From: Prinsepia uniflora
Taxonomy: Eukaryota > Streptophyta > Magnoliopsida > Rosales > Rosaceae
NCBI GenBank assembly: GCA_032719365.1
Contig: CM064865.1
Coordinates: 34,584,065 to 34,648,064, forward strand
Reading direction: 5' to 3'
Length of the DNA: 64,000 nt
Position numbers and translations under genes: made by a program. This document shows positions 24,301 to 37,135 of this stretch, in pieces (within the stretch, counting starts at the first letter, position 1; the number at the start of each line of letters is the position of its first letter). The notes under the pieces were generated by a model. That model worked only from the letters and a program-made list of their open reading frames with translations. It was not told the origin of the DNA and made no database searches.

Positions 24301-27300
24301 ATCCTATATGTCAGTAGTTTAGCACACGAGATCTGAATGATCAAAAGGGCTCAGTTGCTGAACAGTGCTAATACATAGTAAATAAGGATGCAATAAACAA
24401 AGAATTATGACAATGGCACCAACTGAAAAGATCAAAGGAATGCCTAACCAACATCAGCCTGTCCAACCAAAGCCAGTATCGACAACGATTTCTGTCTTTT
24501 TTTTCCCCAAAAGATTATTATGTTACCAGAAATGTGTTCAATAAGATGAATATTTGTTATGCTTGTGGAGGCACACGTTTGAACTTAGTCTCTTCTCCTC
24601 TTTGCAAAATAAAAAAAAAATAAAAAAAAATAAAAAAAAATTGGGAAAGGAGAAAAAGAAAAAATTGGATGATCCAAAACAAAGAGATTGAGCCACATAC
24701 AGATCCACTGTGACCTGTCAATGAATGCCTAACCAACTGAAAAGATCAAAGGAATGCCTAACCAACATCTGCCTGTCCAACCAAAGCCAGTATCGACAAC
24801 GATTTCTGTCTTTTTTTTCCCCAAAAGATTATTATGTTACTAGAAATGTGTTCAATAAGATGAATATTTGTTATGCTTGTGGAGGCACACGTTTGAACTT
24901 AGTCTCTTCTCCTCTTTGCAAAATTAAAAAAAAAATAAAAAAAAAAGGGGAAAGGAGAAAAAGAAAAAATTGGATGATCCAAAACAAAGAGATTGAGCCA
25001 CATACAGATCCACTGTGACCTGTCAATGAATGCACCAAGCTACCATCAGAAGCATTCCATACACATATCCTGCAATCTGCATCCCAAGAAGAATATCTAA
25101 TTGTAAGGCCTTCATCTTAATCTGAGTTCGTAAATGGTTGTTGTACTTAGAATATTTATGAGTAACAAACAACAAATTACCCATGATAGCAGCAAGGACA
25201 AAGCGATTGTCAAGACTCCAGGTAATCATATTTACACCACGGGGAGTTGGAAGAATTCTTTGGCGAGGGCCTCCTCGTGGAGGCTGAGGAGGCATTGGTG
25301 GAGGCGGAACTTTCAGATGATATGCCCGAGTCCAACGGCCAGCTTTTCCCTGGAACATGAAATTAGTTATACAATTGTTTTTTTTTTCCTGAAGCAACAC
25401 AATTCACTAGAAAAGCCTACTGAGAAAAAGGGCAGGCTAAACGAACAGAAAACTATATGTTATCTTTCCTAAAACTTACATGTGATCTTCGTGATCTGGG
25501 AACCCAGATAATTGCACTCCCGTCACGAGAACAAGTAACTATATTGTCATGATTAAACCTATAAAATAAAATGGATTATTTACATTACTAGTAGTGATAA
25601 TATATCCCCTAAAGTACAACATGTAGAATAGTGAGCTAAGAAAATAGAGAAAGGCACCAGAGAAGGAAATAAAGTAGAACACATCAAAGGAAAACTTAAT
25701 ATCCGACAATCACATAGAAGAGAAAAGAAACAAACCATGAATTTTTAAATTTAGGAACATTCTCTTCCTTTGAGGTGTCAGCTGCAGTAAATCTAGATGT
25801 TACAGCACAACCACTGAAATGTATGAAGAAATATAAATCAGCACAAGTTTGATAATATATCTACATGTATTTATATATATATATATCGTAGCATAAACTA
25901 ACCTAAATTGTACGTAATTGACATCATTCTCATGGCCAGATAGCACATCAATCTCATGATTTGGTTGGTCTGGCTCATCTGAGCCTGGCTTAGAAGCAGC
26001 CCACACCTACAACCAGCTAGCAATTAGTAGAAATATATTGATGGATAGCTTCAATTCTCAGTTATATCTGAACCACTGAAAATGTAATATTTGCATTTTT
26101 CCGAAGCAAATGCCAGTGAGATAGAGACTAAACAAAATATTGCATAAATAGTACAGAGCATAAATGACCAATATACCCTTGCAAAAGTGTCTGAGCTACC
26201 GGTGACAAAGACTGTTCCATTAGAATTAAACGCACAACAGAAGATTTGATGGCTCTGAGTCACTGTGCTTAAGGATGGACCATTGTTTCTCCCTGCAGCC
26301 AAGCAATTATATGACCGCACTAAGTTCTTTCCCGAGTTAACAAGTTGGTTATTTTAGCTGCACTAGAGAAACAATTATATAACTGCACTAGAGAAACAAC
26401 TCACCGACTATAGTGTCTGGCGGTCTTGGAATGTACATCCTTGGACTCACTTGAGAATTCCTGGCATCCCATATCCTACAAGTTCCATCATCTGACGAAC
26501 TACAAAGGACAAGGAAATAGCATGAGGTTAAAAACATGGAAAAGGGCTTAACTTATAAGATAGTAGTTGTCCACAAATCGCAAATTAAAATATAAAAGAT
26601 TCACAATTATTAACAAACATAAAGGAAAGTAAAGATTTGAATGAGTTAATAAATATATAAAAAATAAACATATGATACATATATACACATTTTTAGTGAG
26701 AGAAAGAGTAGAAAAATCATTAGTAAAAGGAAATCTACATACCAAAGAAATGGTATTTAGTCATATACAGTAGAAACTCAAGCCCACACAAAACCATCTT
26801 CTGATATTAGCCCTCAACAAATCGAACTCCACTCTACCTTTGTTCATACTCCAAAGTCTCAGCATCCAAATCACCCAAAAAATTCCAATCTAATGCAAAT
26901 TTACTAAACGGTTCATTCAACCATAAGCATAATAATTCTCAAAGAATTCTCAAAGAACAATGAACCGATGCTCCATCTCAATAACCCTCACATCCTCAGC
27001 AATGTTACCATCTCCGCTGTCCAATTTACTAATCACATTCCACTATGAACCCATCAGGAATTTCTATTTCCTTCCTTGGCTGATGCAACCTTGGCTTTCT
27101 GTCTCCAAATACCTTTGCCTCTACAAATCTTATCCTAAGATTTGACCTTTCCCCTCTCAAAATCATCTCCTAATGTATTGACTTCAGCTATCCTCATGTT
27201 TCTTCTTCTGCATATCCCTATAGGTCTCTCACAAAATTTCAATCACAACTTAAAAAACTTCTGCATCCTTATAAGTCACTGAACTATTTGTACACATAAT

Positions 27301-29539
27301 TTTTCAAATTATCTCAACCGCCCCTTCTTCAAAGTGTTGCAACACAAAAGAAAAAAAACAATGAAAACAAAAGAAAAGCCAGTATCACGTTGCATAACGA
27401 TCAGCAAAGTCAAACAGAAGAATAAATTACTTACACAAAATAAGAAACTCCACATGAAATTGGTAAAAAAAAAAAAATTAAGAGGCCTTACGATAGAAGG
27501 TGGTATATAGAGCCCGGCCTGGGATTAAATGTAATGGCAGTTACAGCTCCAGTATGCCCTCGCAAAATGGAAATTGGCAGCCCGTCTGGCAAGCGCCACT
27601 AAAGACAAGAAATTATAGTAACTTAGAATGCCCAAAGAAGGCCGAAAACAAAAGAAAAATATAGTAAAAAGCAAAAAGTAAAACCAAAACTTCTAAATTG
27701 AGCAACAGATGAATCTTACTACTCGAATCATAGTGTCATTTGAGGAGGATGCCACCATAGCATTGTTGGAACTCACAGCCAGATCAGTGATGTCTCCCTA
27801 CAAGCCTAAATGAGTAAATATAAAGGGAAAAACGGATAACTACCCTATCTTTGAGGGGCCAACAACAACTTACTTCATGTCCACGGCAGCTGGCCAAGCA
27901 AAACGCAGTTTCCATTAACCAGATCTTCACTAGGCGATCATCTGACCCAGTAATAACATATCTCCCTGAGCGATCAAATGTTGCTGCATCATTCACATCC
28001 AGATAAACCACCATGAGAACCATACCAAATTTTAAAGGTGTCTACCTCAAACTTGATAGAGAGAAAGAGAAGAAAAATGCTTGCAAATTTGCAATATAGT
28101 TGAACCAAAAATTTGTGTACTTAGATCAGATATCCGTAATATCATTCTATACTAAGAACACTGACAATGATTATCCCCACAGACAGATCAACCTTACTGG
28201 TATTTAAAGATAAATCCTAAATAGCTCAATTTGGGCCTAGAAAACCAGAGTAATGTAGAAATCCAGAATTATTAACTTACGAATAGAGCTTACTGCTGTC
28301 GGCCAAAATTTCGATATAAGTCTTGTCGCTATCTTTGTATCTTTAGTATTCCAACATAAGGTATAAGATGAAATAGAGCAGCCACAGTCTCAAATAAGCT
28401 AAACCCTAATATCTTCAATTAATGATTTCTCTCAATCTGTTCACACATATAAATCTGATCTTCTCTCCACTTTTGGAGGGACAAAAGAATTGAGCCCCAT
28501 TCTATCCATATCTACTTGTATAATAGTTGTGAACTCTTAAAGAAAAACATACCACAATAAACAGCATTCCGATGGCCCCTTAGCCTCTTGGTATTTTGCA
28601 TCTTCTGAAACATGGTCGACGGCTTTGCAATGGCATAAGATGCAGCACGAATAGACGGTCCACGATGATGTCTGGTGAAACCTCCCCCAATTTCCCTCAA
28701 GCTTAGCCCACAAACCTGATGAGCTTTTATATGAGGCCAACGCATGTAAGCAGGAGGGTGCTTCAATTTGTTGGTTACTTGATCCCTTTCATCTGAAAAG
28801 GAAGAAGGTGTTCCTTTTTCAATATAATGGAAAAATGCACCTTTTCCTAGAGGTAAAAATATAATTGAAACTTATGATGATAACCAGTAAAACAATGCAA
28901 ATGTTGCACAAGAAATTTCCAAAAGAGGGGAAACACTTTCAAACCCGCTTGTATGGGAGATTAAATACCATAACACTACGAAAACTTGGAAAGAATTTTA
29001 CAATCTGTATTACAAAACCAAATTTAGAAACAGAAAAACATTTGTCAATTCCTTGAGAAATCGTAACTTCAGCAATTAAAGATACCACAAGCGTATGAAT
29101 TAAGAACTCAAAGCTTAAATAAATGTCACCTACGGGTCAGAAGTGAAAATGAACCAAGCCCCAAGAGAGTAGGTACATCAGCTGCATTTGGAGCATTTCC
29201 ACCACTCATACCCCTTAGTGATGGGGCTTTAGTTGAAAGCAATTGCTTCAAAAGCTTTATCAAGTGATCACTTTCAATGTGAGGATACCTAAGAAGCAGC
29301 AATTAGCTTTTATAAGAACCGAATTTCATATTGATAGTAAGATGTGCGTCCTATACACAGGGGGTTACACAAAATTGTTCAACAGAAAAAAAAACAGCCA
29401 AGTATTAAAATCTAACCAAATATCCTCATAGAATACAGATGCCAAACTGACATCCATAAGAATAGAGATAAAATGAAGAAAAAACTCCAACTTTCCGATA
29501 GTTTTGAAGCTGTCCCAGATTGGTAATTAGTAAATAGCT

Positions 29540-29585
<46 letters not shown>

Positions 29586-30999
29586 CATGTGTGTGTTACA
29601 TATGTGTGTGTGGTGTGTGTGTTTGTGTGCATGGTAACACTACCATCCAGATCATACCCACAGTCTATTTAAAGAAGTATGTTCCATCTTATATAAGAAA
29701 ATAATAAAAAAGTGAAATGGCTATATAGGATATGTCTATATGTAATTAACCTACAGAAAAGAACACAGTTCATGTTATTTGCATCATTGGTGTATAGTTT
29801 CTCATAGTAAACAAAATTGTTATATGATCAATATCCGTCTACTCTCACATTAATTTTGTGAGAACATGATAAGAAGAAGGTATATAGAGAATAAAAATAT
29901 GTAGTGAAAGGAGTAACTCAGAAAAATTTATTTATTTTCACTATCCAATATGTAATTCAAGTGAGGCATGCTATAGAAAATCATATGGGCAGATCAGGCA
30001 TGCAATTTAAAGTCATCTGCTCCTTTGTATTTCAACTGTAAATGTATAGTTGATATAATAAACGAAATAATGTTAACGCGAGAAGAGAGAAGAAATTATT
30101 TTTTTAGTCATTACTCAACAATATTATTTAAGCTAAAGATCATTGAATTTTATTTGGATAGGCATAGTTGATCTTCTCCTTTTTATATAGTTTACATATT
30201 TGACCAATGTATAATAAAGAAATTGATTGATCCCATATTCCCCAAAAAAAAAAAAAATCTTTGACCTTTGATTTAGCCATGAAACTTTGATTGCAGTGGT
30301 GGTAATGTGTTAAGAGTAAAAGGTAAATATGATGTAATAACTTAAAATTTATTTTATATATATATATATACACAGTACAATGAGAAATAGCCTGTCACAC
30401 TGCACTGTTACAATGCATACTATAAGAAAACACCTTACTATCAAACAACTGAAAAGAAAAAGACCACAACTTCCTGGCTACAGAGCTATGCAATACTAGA
30501 TTGACACTTACTTCAAGAAGTAACCGTTAGTGCCATTTGATATTTAGTACCATCAGTACCAGTAAAATATAAAGAAGAATACCTCACAACTGCTTGTATT
30601 AATTTTTTTATAAGTCAGCATATAGAAAGCAAGAAAAAATCATATTACATACCTGTGCATCAACATACTGTAGTTCAATGGAAATGATTTCCCATCATCA
30701 CTTTCATCCCCAATGAGCATGCCATTCCTTGAATACCAAGAATGATATCTTCTAGGTAAAAGTTGATGTTCCAGAAGTTCGTTCCCTAACTGTACACAAG
30801 TTCTACGACATGGTCCAGCTGAGAGAAAATGCATAATTAGAAAATACACTTCTCCAAGGTCAATATCCACATCAGGTTCCTTTGCATGGCTTATCTCTGG
30901 ATCCTCAGGTTTATTGTTGTCATGCACCAGACTGAAGCAGCTCAAAGGTTTCATACTAACAGAAGGTGCATCACGAGAGGGAAATTTTTGAAGAGCCAT
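18353..30999 (-). CDS. BRWD3: BRWD/PHIP-type WD40-CryptoTudor-bromodomain protein, 23 coding exons, 1754 aa
   Basis: Exons in order: 30999-30653, 29288-29134, 28792-28553, 27983-27874, 27797-27720, 27598-27492, 26499-26405, 26292-26177, 26006-25903, 25813-25736, 25558-25480, 25349-25181, 25076-25006, 24000-23920, 23834-23764, 23334-23238, 23118-23059, 22223-22169, 22088-21691, 21603-19714, 19484-18909, 18773-18715, 18581-18353. All introns are GT-AG and the frame stays open over 5265 nt. Residues ~35-90 are the conserved BRWD N-terminal block (DVDIDLGEVYFLIMHFL). WD40 repeats span ~235-660 (GHRNAVYC, SGSSDTF-type motifs). An acidic and basic disordered region covers ~700-1440, a cryptic Tudor-like domain lies before a C-terminal bromodomain (~1678-1754, EVIRSRLENDYYRSLEALKHD). 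Animal relatives are CUL4-DDB1 substrate receptors that read histone marks; a chromatin role here is inferred. The start follows a 5' UTR splice acceptor. Confidence 0.93.
22562..22880. mobile_element. Candidate MITE inside a BRWD intron
   Basis: Within the 835-bp intron 22224-23058, GGGTCATTTGGTGCTTATAA at the left and, in reverse, GGGCTGCGTTTGGTGTTTAT at the right form imperfect inverted ends around a ~310-bp AT-rich core with a local inverted repeat (CTTATCCCTTCCAAT against ATTGGAAGGGATAAG, 22683-22730). The target duplication is not resolved. Confidence 0.45.
24421..25033. repeat. Two-copy tandem duplication (~305 bp) across an exon-intron border of the BRWD gene
   Basis: 24421-24728 and 24735-25033 are nearly identical, differing by two substitutions and poly-A length changes. 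The copy at 24735-25033 contains the true exon end (25006-25033) and its donor. The downstream copy repeats the last 28 exon bases (24701-24728) and the GTATGT donor inside the intron. The real reading frame skips from 25006 to 24000, so the copied exon piece is not needed. Confidence 0.92.
29539..29630. repeat. (AC)n-(AT)n-(GT)n compound microsatellite in a BRWD intron
   Basis: About 15 AC units (29541-29571) pass into AT units and then GT-rich sequence with inverted symmetry. The intron 29289-30652 otherwise holds no feature. Confidence 0.95.
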
Positions 31000-31004
31000 A
31001 GCTC

Positions 31005-32125
31005 CTGTAAAACCTATAAATAAAAGATCAGCCAATTACTAAACAATCATCACTGTCAAGCACAATGTATTTAACAAAAAAAACTTGCAAATAAATAAGA
31101 TGATGGTAAGTGAAAGTGGCTAAGGTAAGTCGTAACTTGAAATAGAAAATTTAAGAACAGTGCTCTCTCTGCCTCCCTAACCCGACAGGAACACTTCCAG
31201 ATACCACACGCATGGACAGTCTGGACAACTGTTAAACGCATAAAACCCAATTGACAGGTAGGGAAGATGCCCAACATATAATACCTAGCCAAGCAATTAC
31301 TCCCTAAACCGCAAACCCCAAATCTCTAACTAAACCATCAGGTAAACTGCAAAGCAGATCCCACAGCTATTTTAACTTTCAAACGAGACCATATATACAA
31401 CACTCAAACTTGATAACCATTGAAGATATTAGAATACCTATTCAATACTCCTAAATTAAATCTCATTGAAATATCCAATTCGAATTGCCCTGCACGGAGC
31501 GAATTGACCTGTTGAATGAGTCATGTAATCGATTCAACATCCCAGAAAACATAAAAATCCATACTAGCATCATGAAACCCTTACATTCCAGCAATGCATA
31601 CCTCTATGGCAACCAATAAAACCCTACAAGTTCAATTCTTTTGCACTCCAAGCCAATCCCATATATGCACACACATAAATAGAGCAGAACCTTGTACACA
31701 ACCCAAGACACGCCCAAAAACACAACCCCACCTCAAAATTCTCAGAGCAACAAAATACCAAATTGCAGAAATTAAATTCTAAAAAGAAAACATCTTTCTG
31801 TAAGTACCTTCAAGACGACATGGTTCAGAAGAGTAGTGTGGCGTTGATTGAGGATCCAGAGGTGGAAAAGTTGCAATACCAGAAATTTAGAGCTAGAAAA
31901 AATATCAAATTCATTTGTTTTTTTGTTTTTTTGTTTTTTGCCTTTAAAAAAACAAAGACAGATATGGAGAATTGGAGATTAGAGAGTGCCGTTCACGCGC
32001 AAGGTGGGGGCTTGTTTTTTTTTTTTCTTTTCTTTTCATTTTTTCAGATTCTTGGAGGGAGCTCTGGTGGGTTTTGGTTGGGCTTTTACTTGCTTGGAAA
32101 TTGTAGACCCTCTGGGAAAGAAGGG
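31005..32125 (-). other. 5' UTR exon and 803-bp 5' UTR intron of the BRWD-type gene
   Basis: On the minus strand a leader exon (start roughly 32125, ending at 31808) is followed by a strong donor, AAG/GTACTTACAG. The acceptor TTTTACAG ends at 31005, and five untranslated bases precede the ATG at 30999. The start of transcription is estimated from a C/T-rich stretch and is not exact. The intron holds no other gene. Confidence 0.65.
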
Positions 32126-32129
32126 AAAG

Positions 32130-34417
32130 CCTAGAGAAGATACAATACAAGCAAAGGGGTTGAACGAGGCGTTTTTAACCTTTATGCCCCTGTAGATGCT
32201 TGTCCAACTAATATATATGTTGGTGCGAGATACGGTGCAACGTGTAACGGCGTCGTATAGTCCCCCCAGGTTTCGTTTGGACTGCCCACATAATCTGTAC
32301 TTTTTTCTTACCTTTTCCTTTTTATTTCTTCTTTGTTACTTACTCGTATATTTTTACCGTACCCTTTTGATTGCATGACAGGAGGACATCGGCACTCAAA
32401 TCTCAATTCCATAGTTTTTAATCCATGCACGTATGATTTCCATATCACCTACTGGCTACTAGCTTACTGCAACGTCTACTTTTTTGGGTTCGCCAATGTT
32501 TTTTTGTTTTGATTGAAATTTTTTAGGGGTTTTGGATAATTCTAATTTAAAAGAAAAAAATTATAGTAATAAAATGACAATTGAAATATATAAGTTTTCT
32601 TAGTTTGAATCTCCTTTTTATTAACAAAATTTACAAAACGACCATAGAAAAATCACATACATATATGCTTTTGTTTATGATAATTCACAAATATACAATG
32701 ATAAAAATTTTACCTCATATAAAAAAAATTCATTAATTATTTTTTCTCTTATGACTCCTACAGGGGTCAGTGAAGTTCCAAGAAACTGTTATTTGGAGTA
32801 AAAGAAAAAGAAGTTCCCAGAAACTGTTTGAGTTGCTCAAAGGTCTGTGTATAGGACGAAGTTGGAGCTCAAATGAGAAGAGCATCATCTATTTTGGGCC
32901 TAAGGTGGAATTGAAGAAAGCCCATGTGAGCCCTACAGGCTCAAGCTTTGCTTCTCTTAACAAGTTTGGGATTAATCAATAAATAAAGCCGACTATTAAC
33001 ATACAAAGCCCAAGTACACAATCTGCTGTTACAAATGTGGTTTGTTTTCGTAGTCTTCAGAGAAGAGAAATTAAAATTCCAAGAGCCCGTTTGGAAACGT
33101 TTTCTGGAGGTGATTTTGGATTAGCTCTTGGGATTTCGGGCCATTTTCGGGTCATTTTACTCTCCTTCAAACAGTAAATTTTTTTAAGTCTTAGTAAGAG
33201 GGAGAAGGATTAAGGATTTACCCGGTGTGAGATATTACATTGTTCGAGGAACCTTAGATGCGGTGAGGAATTCACCTCTGGAAGCGGGCTAGTCTCCGAA
33301 AATTCTCGTTAAAGTTGGAGTTAATCTTACCGTTTTTATTTACAAAAAATGGTCGTAAATTTAGAATCTCAATCAATCTAAAATCCAATTCTCAAGTGAG
33401 AAGGAAAGAAAAAGTAAGTGCAGAAGAGGAGTACAACACCGTACTAACGATACACCAACTACTTTACTATCGGTCACCCATGAGTATTTAGCCGTACGTC
33501 TTGATCAAAATCGTAGTTCAAATTCAAGTCGGCTTAGTGAGGGCGACCGTGAAAGTCATCGAATGGGTCAGTCTTTTACGACATGCTTCTTAAAATACTA
33601 TTTTCTACAATGTATACAAAACATATGATTTTGCATTTTTAATATTTAAGAATCTCTTTCATAGGTTACTTTGAAAATAAATTTGTACGAATAAACATTT
33701 GAGAATGATTTCCAAAGGCGGTGAGAACAATGATATTAGAGATATTAGCATTTGTTACATCATATCCCGCAAATTCGAAAAGACCAGGTGATTCTCTCAA
33801 TGGACTCTCACACACACACACACCACCCACAAAATGCACATTTCCCTCACGATCATCATCTTCACTCAAAGAAAAAACCAAGTGAGGCACCTAAAAAGGG
33901 GCTTGAGCACAATCTCATGGTGTCACCACCATCGATTAGCCACCACGACCATAACCCCCCTTCTCAAACTTTTTTGCTCCCTCGAGTTCTTCTATTCTCC
34001 CTTGGAGAGCTCCTCTCTTATCGAGTGCAGCCGATAAGCACCAAACAAGGCAAAATCGTTCAATCTTTGCGACCTCGACTTGCGGCCACCTAAACCTCAC
34101 TCGCACCATCTTTTAACTCACCTCGACGTGATGAGGACAACTATGGTATCATCCCCCCTCATTGACCTCGAGTGGACGAAGCTTCGACGGTGAATGCTTA
34201 GATGGATTCGAAGCTTTTCGATTCAATTTCGATCGTTCTAGGTAAAATCAAACCACAAATTCATTCCCAATAGATTTCTTAGGTCGTTTAGATGCGTTTT
34301 GATTAGTTGCATACCGAATTTGTTGAAAATTTGACGAAAGAAAACTCTAGTTCTCCATGAGATTTGTATAATTTGGCAACGACGCGTGGCAGTGCAAGAT
34401 CCTCCTTCCTAACCTTA
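32130..34417. other. Intergenic DNA between the BRWD gene and the nested MULE block
   Basis: The first few hundred bases are presumably the BRWD promoter, with no certain TATA box. The rest has a T-rich stretch near 32480-32760 and a short CA run near 33810. None of its ORFs has a recognisable product. Unclassified decayed transposon sequence is possible at 33.1-34.4 kb. Confidence 0.5.
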
Positions 34418-35143
34418 TATCTCTTTGCGCTTATTAGAATAAATGCATTTTGAACTCGTACATTTGTCACACTTTGAACCCTGTACTCATTATTCGGTCA
34501 CTTAACAGTATGAAATGGCGGAGTAGGGCCATTCAGCTCCTTTTTCCGTCCAAGGTGTTATGTTGCCATTAAAAGTAAGGGTAAAATGGGAAATTTTGAC
34601 ACGTTGTCACTCTTTTGTCATGTCAGCTGCGACGTGGAATGGTTTTGGGACCCAAAAGTGCCAAATCAGGCATCTCTCTCCAGTTTGCATTAGAGGTCGA
34701 AATTGGGGGAAAAATTATAGGGTTTGAGTTAGATTGAAAGACTTATTACGCTAAGTGTACTAGAAACACGCCACAAAATCTCAAAATGCACCAGGAACGG
34801 AAATTTTCCTCAGTGTGCTGCGGGAATGGTAACACCGTCAATACCGTTACACCATCTTATTAACGCCGTCCTTGACGACGTTAATGTTTGTAGATGTGGA
34901 GCACTCTTTGCAGACGTGGAGTCGTCGTGGTACAGTAGATAAGGACGTGTAAAATGGGGTGTACTAGGGACATCAAAATTGGCTTGAGAGAATTCGAATT
35001 GGGGATAATTCCTCTACTAGGGTTTAAAAAAATTTGGGGGAATTACTAGCATCAAATTTGCGTGGGAAGTTGCGTTGGGATTGCAGAATTTGCGATTGGG
35101 CGGACGAACGACTTGAAAGAGGGGGATTACAATAATAGGGAAG

Positions 35144-35804
35144 GTGGCAGCAATGAATACTTCATGGGAAGGTGGCAGTATGGAAGAGAGTAGAGGGTTG
35201 GAGGAGTATCGAAGGTGCTTTTGTGGGAAGGTGGCCACAATGAAGACTTCGTGGAAAGATGATAACCCAGGGAAGAGGTTTCTCATTTGTCCAGATGCTC
35301 GGGTAAGAAGGCTATCCCTCTCAATTTGGTTTACATTTCTGGGTTCTGGATTTGAATTTCCGGGTTTGAATTTCTAGATTTGAATTTCTGGGTTTGAATT
35401 TATGGGTTTACAGATAATGTGTATGGTTTGAATTTCTGGTTTTACTAATGGTTAGAGATTAGGTTTTGTTGGAATTAATTGAGAATTTATTGGTTTGTTG
35501 GAATGAATTCATAAATTCTAGAATGAATTGATAATTTATTGGTTTGTTGGAATGAATTCATAAATTCTAGGTTTGTAGCCGTTTGATACTTGGGTAACTG
35601 GTGATGGGTTTGATAATGCAGGTTCAGTGGCAGATATCTCGTGGAAAAGGGTGTGACTTTTGGGAGTGGTTGGACCCAAATATGTGCAAAAGGTCAACAA
35701 AAATAATTCCCAGGCTGCTTCGGAAGCTTGACGTTGGAGAAGAAAAATTTCTGAATGAAAAAAGGAAGGTGTTTAGGCTTTGGATTGCCCTTATGGTGAC
35801 TTGA
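35144..35804 (+). CDS. MULE-borne GRF-type zinc-finger protein (113 aa, two exons)
   Basis: Exon 1 is 35144-35302 and exon 2 is 35622-35804, joined by a GT-AG intron in phase 0 (CGG/GTAAGAAG ... AATGCAG/GTT). The product has CFCGK near residue 25, then TSWKDDNPGKRFLICPD, then, in exon 2, the KGCDFWEWLDP block. This is the GRF zinc-finger layout (CxC, NPGxRF, C, then an aromatic-rich FF/FWxW block), as in plant At4g04775-like proteins. GRF domains in other proteins bind single-stranded nucleic acid. It lies just inside the left TIR of MULE A, opposite in strand to the transposase. The frame is open, but expression is unknown. Confidence 0.65.
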
Positions 35805-35934
35805 GTTGTAGTGATTGGCATTAGCCTAGGAATTATGTATGGTTCGTCTTAGGATTGCCTTATGGTGACTATGAGCTTATGATGATTTGTTATGTATGAG
35901 GTAGATTGGGCATGCTATAGTGGATGTTATGAAT

Positions 35935-36115
35935 GTTGGGATGCGATGAAATGTGATGAACGTCTTGTGTAAGATATGAATTTTTGTGATGAATGTGAAT
36001 GTTATGAATATTTCTGATGAGTTTATGTGATCTTGGTTTGGGAATGTGATGAATATGTGTGGGCAGTGCAAATGTGATGAACTTGGAATATGTGATGAAC
36101 TTCATGTGGAGGTTA
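35935..36115 (+). repeat. GTGATGAA-rich repeats downstream of the GRF ORF
   Basis: Irregular copies of TGTGATGAA or TGTTATGAAT recur about ten times. No reliable coding is visible. Confidence 0.6.
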
Positions 36116-36649
36116 GAACTAAATACTTTCACTATTTCGATTCCAAACTAAGGCACTGCAAAAACGTGACCATTACATTAAATAGTTCAAATCTCTATCA
36201 ATACAACACCATTACAAAATATTGGAATGTCTAGTAAAAAAAAATCCAAACACCATAAGCTTCTAATGTCTACTAATAATGCCAATGAGGTAGCAATTCC
36301 TTTGCTTGCTTGAGTCAATCTTTGTTGGTTTTCTTTGGCTTTGGAGGTGGCTTTTGCTTTGTCATCCCTTTTGAATTGGCAGGTGACTTGATCTTTCTTC
36401 CCTTTGAACTGGCAACTGGACTTTGTTCTTGCAGCTGGGCTTAATGCACAGGTAGGCTAACAGGGGTACTGACTTTCCTTGTAGACTTTTTTTGTCTTGT
36501 TCTAGTTGGGGTTGTGGCCGGTGAAGAGGTATGTGCAGTTGGAATTTGGCTCGTTGAAACTTCACTTGCTGGAACTTGGCTTGCTAGAACTTCGCTTGCT
36601 GGAACTTGGCTTGCAAGAACTTGGCTAGACTATATATACAAGTAATAAA

Positions 36650-37075
36650 TCCAATACAACACATACACCCAAAATCAGCACAAATACCTAAACCAGCACA
36701 TATACATCCAATATACAGCTAATCCAGCCAATATACATCCAATCTAGCCAATATACATCCAATATACAACAAATATACATCCAATACAGCTCACACAACA
36801 CGTATACCTCAGATACATCATATATACATCCAATATACATCCAATATACATGCTAACAGGCCACACAACATATTTACAACACATATATACCCTAAAGAGA
36901 AAGATATACATCAAACCTACATCTAATACAGCTCACACATCAAATATACATCCAATATACATGCTATACAACCCACACAATAGATATACAACACATATAT
37001 ACCCTAAACAGAAACATATACATCAAACCTACATCTAATACATCCAATATACATCTAATACAACAAATATACCTG
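36650..37075. repeat. Minisatellite of ATATACATCCAATACA-type units
   Basis: Degenerate units of about 14-20 bp (CCAATATACAT, CTAATACAGCTCACA, AACATATATACCCTAAA) recur throughout, including a larger block repeated near 36883 and 36995. It lies beyond the C-terminal end of the MULE A transposase. Confidence 0.8.
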
Positions 37076-37135
37076 TGCATCGACCACATTCCCAACATTT
37101 GCTTTTCTGTCTGCATCTCTCTTTTTCCTTTGTTC

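Noticed and set aside
29426..29632. Minus-strand ORF rich in Cys/Val and Thr/His
   Set aside because: It is a translation of the AC/AT/GT microsatellite in a BRWD intron.
33750..34093. 113-aa His/Pro-rich plus-strand ORF
   Set aside because: Low complexity, starts beside a CA microsatellite and has no recognisable domain or splice context.
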